DNA of 20,446 bases, taken from positions 99,433 to 119,878 of the forward strand of contig DINI01000035.1 in the NCBI GenBank assembly GCA_002426755.1, written 5' to 3'. The notes beneath the pieces were generated by a model. It saw only the letters and a program-made list of their open reading frames with translations. It made no database searches and was not told the origin of the DNA. Shown here one piece after another: positions 15,258-20,446 of this stretch. Source of the DNA: Flavobacteriaceae bacterium UBA5544. Its GTDB lineage: Bacteria > Bacteroidota > Bacteroidia > Flavobacteriales > Flavobacteriaceae. Made by a program: the position numbers and the translations under genes. The first letter of the stretch is position 1. Every line of letters begins with the position of its first letter.

Positions 15258-15833
15258 TCAATTTAATTCTGATGCCAATTCCTTTAATTTTTGAATGCAT
15301 CTATATTTTTTATTCTTTGCCGAAGCTTCTTCTATATTCAATTGTTCTGCAATTAGTTTGAGAGATGTCTTCTCGAAATAAAATTGCGTAAGCAACTCTT
15401 TACATGCTCGGCCCAATTTTTCAAAAGCACCCAAAGTGATGGTCAATTGTTCTTCTTTCTTATCTTTTTCTTCTTTAAACAAATTATCATCTTCTGCCAT
15501 TGAAACGATGTAGGTATCCAAAGAAACCTCTCTGTTTTTTCCCTCCCTTCGTTTTATGTCTATCCATTTGTTCTTTGCTGCCGTAAACAAATATGCTTGG
15601 ATTTCAGTGATGGTTTGTGGCGAAAATTTACCATCACTCAATTTTTTCCAACATGAAAAAAAGGCATCTTGAAAAACGTCCTTTGCATTTTCAAGACTTC
15701 CACCATGCGCCAAAATGTGCCGTTTGGTTTTGGGATATTCTGCAATGTAAAATTCTCTAATTGGTGCTTCTTTATTGGTTAAAAAAGCATCCAAAAGTGG
15801 AAATTCCATTTGATTTTGAGTCGTATATTCCAT
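15258..15833 (-). CDS. ECF-type RNA polymerase sigma factor (sigma 2)
   Basis: 191 residues from the ATG at 15833. Region 2 covers about residues 24-98, with ENAKDVFQDAFFSCWKKL and AYLFTAAKNKWIDIKRREGK. Region 4 covers about 133-187, with CKELLTQFYFEKTSLKLIAEQLNIEE and SAKNKKYRCIQKLKEL. It lacks regions 1 and 3. The region 4 recognition helix (ASAKNKKYRCIQKL) is almost the same as in sigma 1 (NTARNKKYRCMEKL), so the two sigmas may recognise the same or overlapping -35 sequences. It is first in the module 2 operon. Predicted promoter C, of the same type as those before the adhesin and lipoprotein 1, lies about 110 bp upstream, consistent with autoregulation. Confidence 0.93.
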   Translation of the reverse strand: MEYTTQNQMEFPLLDAFLTNKEAPIREFYIAEYPKTKRHILAHGGSLENAKDVFQDAFFSCWKKLSDGKFSPQTITEIQAYLFTAAKNKWIDIKRREGKNREVSLDTYIVSMAEDDNLFKEEKDKKEEQLTITLGAFEKLGRACKELLTQFYFEKTSLKLIAEQLNIEEASAKNKKYRCIQKLKELASELN

Positions 15834-15850
15834 TGATAATATGTGGGAAT

Positions 15851-15862
15851 ATACAATTTTTT
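15851..15862 (-). promoter_or_regulatory. Sequence block shared by the two sigma gene leaders
   Basis: On the minus strand AAAAAATTGTAT lies 18 nt before the sigma 2 ATG; the identical 12 bases lie at 2082-2093, 24 nt before the sigma 1 ATG. In both cases TAT begins a weak TAnnTT-type -7 element (TATATTCC here, TATCTTTC there). It may be a conserved basal promoter or leader element surviving from the duplication. Confidence 0.35.
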
Positions 15863-15922
15863 CAAGTCAAATTTTCATCACATCATAAATTTTAATTATG
15901 ACACACTTTGCTCATTATCTGG

Positions 15923-15951
15923 ATAACGATATCTATGAAAAAGGTCATCAT
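15923..15951 (-). promoter_or_regulatory. Predicted ECF-type promoter C, upstream of sigma 2
   Basis: On the minus strand ATGATGAC (15951-15944), 15 nt, CGTTAT (15928-15923). It shares the spacer start CTTTTT-CATA with promoter B, and both have CGTTA as the -10 core. The expected start is near 15917, leaving a leader of about 84 nt before the sigma 2 ATG. The basal element at 15851-15862 would lie inside that leader, giving two possible promoters: one constitutive and one sigma-dependent. Confidence 0.65.
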
Positions 15952-15974
15952 AAGGATTCCATTAAAAAATTATT

Positions 15975-15982
15975 TACTTTAG
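15975..15982 (+). promoter_or_regulatory. Possible -7 element for the nuclease-like gene
   Basis: TACTTTAG matches the Bacteroidetes TAnnTTTG consensus with one mismatch and lies 18 nt before the ATG at 16001. No clear -33 TTTG is seen. The 167-bp gap between the divergent sigma 2 and nuclease-like genes holds promoters for both directions. Confidence 0.3.
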
Positions 15983-16000
15983 TGATTCTGATAGATTCTT

Positions 16001-16540
16001 ATGTTTACCATCAAAGTCGATAGCATATTATTGGAACATTGCCAAAAAATGGTAAAAACACACAGTTTTGGAAATCGATACACAGCCAACGGAAATGAAG
16101 AGCAGCAACTCACGGGCATTATTGGACAGTCCGTAATCATGGAAGCATTCGGATTGGGATATGTCGATGGTAAAAATGGATTTGACAATGGTGTAGATTT
16201 GATGGTCAATTCAAAAAAAGTGGATGTCAAAACGATGGGAAGAACCACAGATGTAAAACGCAACTACACCAATAATTTTTTGAAATTGCAGGATTATTTT
16301 GAAACGGATATTTATCTGTTTTGCAGTTTCCATAAAATCAAGAAAGAAGTCACGGTTTGTGGTTGGATTGATAAACCAGGTTTCGTTGAAAAGCGTAAAC
16401 TATATCCAAAAGGAACCACTCGAACCAGAAACGACGGAACCATCTTCACAACTTTTGCTGATTTATATGAAATAGACATCATCCATTTAAATGATGTCAA
16501 TAGTTTTGATGATTTGAACCGACAATGGGAAAAGATATAG
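16001..16540 (+). CDS. Orphan PD-(D/E)XK-type nuclease-like protein
   Basis: 179 residues, no signal peptide, no transmembrane helix. I do not recognise a named family. A helix with Glu48 (GQSVIMEAFGLGYVDG) is followed by GVDLMVNSKKVDVKTMGRTT, with Asp66, then Asp75-Val-Lys77. This reads as the E...D-(X8)-D-x-K signature of the PD-(D/E)XK fold (restriction-endonuclease-like). The next strands (DIYLFCSFHKIKKEVTVCGWI) fit the conserved core of that fold. The C-terminal part (ADLYEIDIIHLNDVNSFDDL) resembles the end of several small phage and restriction-associated proteins of this fold. It has no methyltransferase, helicase or toxin/antitoxin partner next to it. Its divergent position next to sigma 2 does not by itself imply participation in the sigma circuit. 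The fold assignment is pattern-based. Confidence 0.6.
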   Translation: MFTIKVDSILLEHCQKMVKTHSFGNRYTANGNEEQQLTGIIGQSVIMEAFGLGYVDGKNGFDNGVDLMVNSKKVDVKTMGRTTDVKRNYTNNFLKLQDYFETDIYLFCSFHKIKKEVTVCGWIDKPGFVEKRKLYPKGTTRTRNDGTIFTTFADLYEIDIIHLNDVNSFDDLNRQWEKI

Positions 16541-16573
16541 GCTTTATTTTCAAGATGTTAAGCGAATCGTACT

Positions 16574-16600
16574 TCAGAAAGTATCGAAATACTGATTTTT
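16574..16600 (+). terminator. Weak candidate terminator after the nuclease-like gene
   Basis: TCAG/CTGA (16574-16577 with 16592-16595) and inner TAT/ATA form a bulged short stem, or alternatively AGTAT/ATACT form a plain 5-bp stem with loop CGAA. TTTTT follows at 16596-16600. The stem is short and AT-rich, so this is only suggestive. Confidence 0.3.
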
Positions 16601-16620
16601 AATCACTAAAATTTACAATT

Positions 16621-16719
16621 TGTTAATAACATCTTGATAACAACCTGTTGATAACGCAGGCTTGAAAGTATTTTTATTAATTTTATCCTACAATAACTCC
16701 CCAAAAGCCTATTGATAAG
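16621..16719. other. Cluster of DnaA-box-like 9-mers beside AT-rich DNA (possible replication origin or DnaA-binding region)
   Basis: Relative to TGTGGATAA (complement of the DnaA box TTATCCACA) the plus strand carries TGTTAATAA (16621), TCTTGATAA (16632), TGTTGATAA (16646; one mismatch) and TATTGATAA (16710). The first three are each followed by C and lie 11-14 bp apart. An AT-rich stretch (16667-16686, tatttttattaattttat) that could unwind lies beside them. Genes point away on both sides over 6.8-19 kb, as expected around an origin, though module 1 breaks that pattern. dnaA is not in the window, so this remains a candidate. Confidence 0.35.
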
Positions 16720-16733
16720 AGTATTTTATAAAT

Positions 16734-18989
16734 ATGAAGAACGTTTTTCTGTTTTTAACGCTGTTTTTCCTGTGTGTTGGTTTGGGAAACGCACAGGAAA
16801 CGACCATAAAACATACGGTATCGAAAGGTGAAACAGTTTTTCAATTATCCCGAAAATACAATGTTTCCCCAGAAGAAATTTACGCCTTAAACCCTTCGGC
16901 AATTGATGTCATAAAAATTGGGGAAGTCTTATCCATTCCAAAAAAAGAGAATCAAACCGCATCTTTTTCTACCTCAAGTGATAACAGTACTGTATCGAAT
17001 ATAATTACATATGCCGTTGTGTATGGGGATACTAAATATAGCTTGGCAAGAAGATTTGGAATTTCTGTGGAGGAACTCGAACGTCAAAATCCGCATACAA
17101 TTAATGGGCTTCAAGCGGGGCATATCCTTAAAATACAAAGTCAGCAAAGTAGTACTACAACAAATGCCAATTTCACCATAAAGAAAACTCATCTAGTGCT
17201 CAAGGGTCAAACTCTTTGGGGAATATCAAAAGAAAACGGCTTAACTGTTGAGCAACTCGTCAACGCCAATTCTGATATCTTGAGCGGTATTTTACAGATA
17301 GGACAGGTTTTAAAAATACCAACGCCTTATGATACCTCCATAACCGATTCCACTGACACGTATGTTGTGCAGCGTGGTGACACAAAATATGGTCTTTCAA
17401 AAAAATATGGGGTAACCATTGATGAACTTGAAAACGTTAACCCTCAAATTGTAAGAATGCTAATGGCGGGGCAAACCATCAAAATCCCAAATGAAGCTAA
17501 TTTGGTTGCGATTCAGTCCCCAAATGAAATAAAACAACCAGAAACAGAAGAAATCAAAACGACTGAAGAAACGGTGAAGGTTGAAACTGTTGAAGAAACA
17601 GTAAATGAGCAAACCGTTGAACCAGCTACTTCGTCAGAAAAAGACCCTGAAACAATAACTGTTCCCGAAGCACAAAACAGTGCTTCCTTTGTAGATTACG
17701 AAGTGAAACCAAAAGAGACATTGTATGGCTTATCAAAAAAGGCTAAAATGAACATTTCCGATTTTGTAGCGTTAAATCCTGAATTAGCTAATGGCGTTAA
17801 AGTAGGGATGGTAATAAAGATGCCTTCTACCAATTCCGGTCAACCCCAAACAGTAGTTAATACCGAAGTCACACCTAAAAAATCAAATCAAAAATATGTG
17901 GATTTAAGCCAATCCATCAATTCTGTCAAGAAAACTCAAATTCTAATGTTTTTACCTTTTTCAGAATCCCAATTCAATACTGATTATAATAAATATATTG
18001 GTTTTGGAGAAGTTGAAGATGAATTTATCAGAGAGCATTTAGAATTTTATAGAGGATCCAAAATTGCTCAAGATTCCGCTAAAGCTTTAGGCCTCGATTT
18101 CAATATAAAAATTGTAGAAACCAACAATACTAAAAGAAATACTAAAGCACCCAGTTTAGCAAAAGAACATACCACCGATGCTTACGATGCTCTTATGGTC
18201 CCGTTTTATGAAAATGACGTAGAAGAGATAGCAAAATTAGTTAAAGAAAAAAACATCCCCGTTGTTACAACCGGCTCGATAGTTCAAGAGCAAGGGCTAA
18301 AAAACATTTTCAATAGTGTCCCAAGCATAAATTCCAAGCGTGATATTATGTTGGACTACATGAACTCTAAAAATGGCAATCTTATTGTTGTATGTGACGT
18401 GGCCCGAAAGGAAAGTCAAACCTATATTTCAAATTATTCACCTAATGCAAAATTTATTGAGGTAAGCAAGAAAGGGACGTTCAATGCGGATGAATTCATA
18501 TCTCTACTCGACGACAACAAAGTAAATTATGTAATTTTAGAGAGCGAAAAGAATAGCGTCTTCTTAAGTACAACCAATTTAATGTTAGGTCAACTTTCTA
18601 CTTATTCGATCCAATTAGCACTTTTAGACAAATCGTTAATACCAAATACGGATGACATTTCTAAAAAACGCTTTGTGATTTTACAAATGTTGTATCCTTC
18701 TCTGACACCGTTAAAAGAAACAGCACTTTCTACCAATTTTATCGAATCCTATAAAAAAGTTTATAGTGTTGAACCAACTCAAAACGTGAAATTTGGTTTT
18801 GATCTGACATTTGACACATTATTGAGAATTTCACAGGCGAAAAGTTTTGAAGCATCTGCGGAAAATGATATTACTGAATATACAAACTTAAAATTTGATT
18901 ATAAATTAAATGATATGGGTAGCCATGAAAATAAGGGAATATATATCATTCAATACAATACCGACGCTACCTTAAAAGAAGTTGAATAA
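16734..18989 (+). CDS. Exported protein with five LysM domains and a C-terminal type 1 periplasmic-binding fold
   Basis: 751 residues with signal peptide MKNVFLFLTLFFLCVGLGNAQ. Five LysM peptidoglycan-binding modules lie at about residues 25-69, 91-135, 151-196, 209-253 and 320-364 (typical features: VSKGETVFQLSRKYNVSPEEI, VQRGDTKYGLSKKYGV, LKIP ends). A Glu/Thr-rich linker (265-318) precedes the fifth. Residues ~400-745 form a receptor/LpoA-like periplasmic-binding domain: QILMFLPFSE, FYRGSKIAQDSAKALGLDF, YDALMVPFYENDVEEIAKLVKEKNIPVVTTGS, LIVVCDVARKES. This combination is widespread in Flavobacteria. By domain content it should bind the cell wall in the periplasm and may bind a ligand or a cell-wall synthase; no experimentally defined role is known to me. 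It has its own transcription unit, with 193 bp upstream and 87 bp downstream. No link to the sigma modules is visible. Confidence 0.85.
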   Translation: MKNVFLFLTLFFLCVGLGNAQETTIKHTVSKGETVFQLSRKYNVSPEEIYALNPSAIDVIKIGEVLSIPKKENQTASFSTSSDNSTVSNIITYAVVYGDTKYSLARRFGISVEELERQNPHTINGLQAGHILKIQSQQSSTTTNANFTIKKTHLVLKGQTLWGISKENGLTVEQLVNANSDILSGILQIGQVLKIPTPYDTSITDSTDTYVVQRGDTKYGLSKKYGVTIDELENVNPQIVRMLMAGQTIKIPNEANLVAIQSPNEIKQPETEEIKTTEETVKVETVEETVNEQTVEPATSSEKDPETITVPEAQNSASFVDYEVKPKETLYGLSKKAKMNISDFVALNPELANGVKVGMVIKMPSTNSGQPQTVVNTEVTPKKSNQKYVDLSQSINSVKKTQILMFLPFSESQFNTDYNKYIGFGEVEDEFIREHLEFYRGSKIAQDSAKALGLDFNIKIVETNNTKRNTKAPSLAKEHTTDAYDALMVPFYENDVEEIAKLVKEKNIPVVTTGSIVQEQGLKNIFNSVPSINSKRDIMLDYMNSKNGNLIVVCDVARKESQTYISNYSPNAKFIEVSKKGTFNADEFISLLDDNKVNYVILESEKNSVFLSTTNLMLGQLSTYSIQLALLDKSLIPNTDDISKKRFVILQMLYPSLTPLKETALSTNFIESYKKVYSVEPTQNVKFGFDLTFDTLLRISQAKSFEASAENDITEYTNLKFDYKLNDMGSHENKGIYIIQYNTDATLKEVE

Positions 18990-19015
18990 ATATAATGGCA
19001 TTTCGTTTATTCTGT

Positions 19016-19023
19016 TAAATTTG
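19016..19023 (+). promoter_or_regulatory. Bacteroidetes -7 element before the giant repeat protein
   Basis: TAAATTTG is an exact match to TAnnTTTG and lies 53 nt before the ATG at 19077. No convincing TTTG -33 box is found at the usual spacing. The leader also holds a perfect 6-bp stem, AACTGC (19027-19032) with GCAGTT (19041-19046) and an 8-nt T-rich loop. Confidence 0.45.
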
Positions 19024-19076
19024 TACAACTGCTTTTTTATGCAGTTCATCGAATAATAGACCAGCAAAGCCTACTT

Positions 19077-20446
19077 ATGATAAAACAAATGTGTCTGTAC
19101 ACTCGCAAAAGTCTGCTTATTACTCTTGTCTTGATGACTTTGGGGGTCATCGATGCTTTTTCTCAATGTCCAACAGTAACAAATCCAACGCAAACATTTT
19201 GTGATGTCCAATCACCTATAGTTGCCAATTTACTCGCTATTGACAATGGCAACGGTGTACGATGGTATGCGACTGCAGTTTCTACCTCGCCACTATCTCC
19301 AGCAACAGGTTTAATCAATGGTGAAGACTATTATGCAGATGATAATTCAGGAACTTGTGGAGCAAGACAGCGTGTGGACGTTATTATCTATGGTCCGCCA
19401 ATAGGGCTTAATTTTCAAGGGGTGTGTGTAGATGACCCCATGGAAGCTACCATTGCTGATTTGGTAGCAAGCGGAAATGATGTAAGATGGTACAATGTGC
19501 CCAACGGTGGCGTAGCTCTACTTCCTACGACAATATTGATGGACAATACCATTTATTATGCCGATCAGTCGAATCCAGCTACTGGATGCAGAACCTCAAG
19601 ACTTTCCGTATTTGTAAATGTAGGTGTTGTACCTGTTCCTACGGGAGATGCTGTTCAGGAATTTTGTTTAGATCAACAACCAGGTCCAACGGTGGCCGAC
19701 CTTGAAGCCAGTGGGATTAATAATTGGTATAGTACAATTTCATCGGCTGTACCATTAGACCCTTCCACACCTTTAGTTGACGGGGCAAGCTATTTTGCGA
19801 CAACTGTGGATCCTCCTTGCGAAAGTATGGAGCGTTTCGAGGTGTTGGTGGTATTTAATATGCCCAATGACCCAGGCACGAATGGTAGTATTCCTATTTG
19901 CGAAACTGATGTAATTATAACACAAACGGTTGACTTGTTTGATGGTTTAAATGGAACTCCAATGACGGGAGGTACATGGGTTGGTCCATTTCCAACGACA
20001 AATGGAAGTATTGGTACCGTAAATATAACGGCGATGACCGTTGCCGGAAGTCCTTACACTTTTACATATACAGTGGATGCGTCTGCTGGATGCTCTCAAT
20101 CTTCGTCTACGGTAGACATTACGATAATACCTCCTCCAAATGCGGGGACAAACGGTTCAGTGACCTTCTGCGGGAACGGGACGCCAACAGACTTGTTCGA
20201 CAGTCTTGGCGGAACGCCCGATACCGGCGGGACCTGGAGCCCAGCACTCAACAGCGGGAACGGCCTGTTCGACCCTTCCGTCGATGCCGCCGGAACCTAT
20301 ACCTATACCGTAGCGGGAACACCTCCCTGCAACGATGCCACCGCCACGGTCACCGTGACACTCTTGCCGCCGCCAAATGCGGGGACAAACGGTTCAGTGA
20401 CCTTCTGCGGGAACGGGACGCCAACAGACCTGTTCGACAGCCTTGG
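19077..20446 (+). CDS. Large secreted Ig-like repeat surface protein (gliding/adhesin type); 3' end beyond the window
   Basis: The ATG at 19077 begins MIKQMCLYTRKSLLITLVLMTLG..., a signal peptide ending near AFSQ. The frame stays open for 456 codons to the window edge. After it come Ig-like modules of about 80 residues, each with a Cys near its start and a WY motif (FCDVQSPIVANLLAIDNGNGVRWYA; VCVDDPMEATIADLVASGNDVRWYN; FCLDQQPGPTVADLEASGINNWYS). From about residue 260 a second module type, FCGNGTPTDLFDSLGGTPDTGG-W, forms a tandem array (237-bp period). Such proteins in Flavobacteria usually carry many further repeats and a T9SS type B sorting domain at the C-terminus (gliding motility-associated family); neither is visible here. 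It is probably a cell-surface adhesin. Base composition changes sharply within the gene. Confidence 0.8.
   Translation, partial: MIKQMCLYTRKSLLITLVLMTLGVIDAFSQCPTVTNPTQTFCDVQSPIVANLLAIDNGNGVRWYATAVSTSPLSPATGLINGEDYYADDNSGTCGARQRVDVIIYGPPIGLNFQGVCVDDPMEATIADLVASGNDVRWYNVPNGGVALLPTTILMDNTIYYADQSNPATGCRTSRLSVFVNVGVVPVPTGDAVQEFCLDQQPGPTVADLEASGINNWYSTISSAVPLDPSTPLVDGASYFATTVDPPCESMERFEVLVVFNMPNDPGTNGSIPICETDVIITQTVDLFDGLNGTPMTGGTWVGPFPTTNGSIGTVNITAMTVAGSPYTFTYTVDASAGCSQSSSTVDITIIPPPNAGTNGSVTFCGNGTPTDLFDSLGGTPDTGGTWSPALNSGNGLFDPSVDAAGTYTYTVAGTPPCNDATATVTVTLLPPPNAGTNGSVTFCGNGTPTDLFDSL
20136..20446 (+). repeat. GC-rich tandem repeat, 237-bp period, in the giant surface protein
   Basis: A unit starting ccaaatgcggggacaaacgg at 20136 begins again at 20373, 237 bp (79 codons) later. 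Over the 74 bases visible of the second copy only two differ, both synonymous (ttg/ctg and agt/agc). The array continues beyond the window. Line 20221-20280 is 67% G+C by hand count, against 45% at 19921-19980. Confidence 0.85.

Noticed and set aside
19132..19138. TGATGAC within the signal-peptide region of the giant surface protein
   Set aside because: CG occurs at 12, not 15, nt; intragenic; explained by coding.
1..20446. CRISPR array, Cas genes or gasdermin accompanying the TPR-CHAT proteases
   Set aside because: No short direct repeats with unique spacers, no Cas-like protein and no gasdermin-like membrane-pore protein are present. The similarity to type III-E systems is limited to the protease/sigma pairing.

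Overview
The window looks like a chromosomal segment of a member of the Bacteroidetes, most likely Flavobacteriaceae. Support comes from AT-rich DNA, proteins with typical flavobacterial signal peptides and lipoboxes, a type IX secretion (T9SS) C-terminal sorting domain, a flavobacterial-type L-threonine 3-dehydrogenase, a five-LysM envelope protein, and the start of a giant Cys-containing Ig-like repeat adhesin.

Layout. 1-786 (+): 3' part of a threonine dehydrogenase. 859-2025 (+): lipoprotein 1. 2118-6684 (+): module 1, a tight three-gene operon of an ECF-type sigma factor, a single-pass membrane protein with periplasmic TPRs (anti-sigma-like position and topology), and a 1076-residue secreted, C-terminally anchored TPR-CHAT protease. 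6683-6801 (-): a probable small RNA gene with its own promoter and terminator. 6834-7985 (-): lipoprotein 2, a paralogue of lipoprotein 1. 8113-11112 (-): a T9SS-secreted adhesin-like protein built of 182-residue repeats, followed by a strong terminator. 11298-15833 (-): module 2, a diverged second copy of the sigma/membrane-TPR/TPR-CHAT operon with the same gene order and nearly the same spacing. 16001-16540 (+): an orphan PD-(D/E)XK nuclease-like protein. 16541-16733: a DnaA-box-like, AT-rich intergenic region. 16734-18989 (+): LysM plus periplasmic-binding-fold protein. 19077-end (+): large repeat surface protein, cut by the window edge.

The main discovery is regulatory. A bipartite element, TGATGAC-N15-CG(A/T)T, occurs at four intergenic positions with exactly the same 15-nt spacing. 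Each is oriented as a promoter: toward lipoprotein 1, toward the T9SS adhesin, toward sigma factor 2, and toward a short non-coding stretch that ends in an intrinsic terminator (the candidate sRNA). The -35/-10 geometry and the CGW core of the -10 are what is expected of an ECF sigma factor, and the window encodes two. I infer a self-contained envelope signalling unit. The TPR-CHAT protease and the TPR membrane protein would meet in the periplasm, the sigma factor would be held or released across the membrane, and the output would be a surface adhesin, an envelope lipoprotein, sigma 2 itself and an sRNA. The logic resembles the TPR-CHAT protease (Csx29) / Csx30 / RpoE-like sigma relay of type III-E CRISPR systems, but there is no CRISPR component here and the topology is different. 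Direct evidence for proteolysis or for which sigma reads the motif cannot come from the sequence alone.
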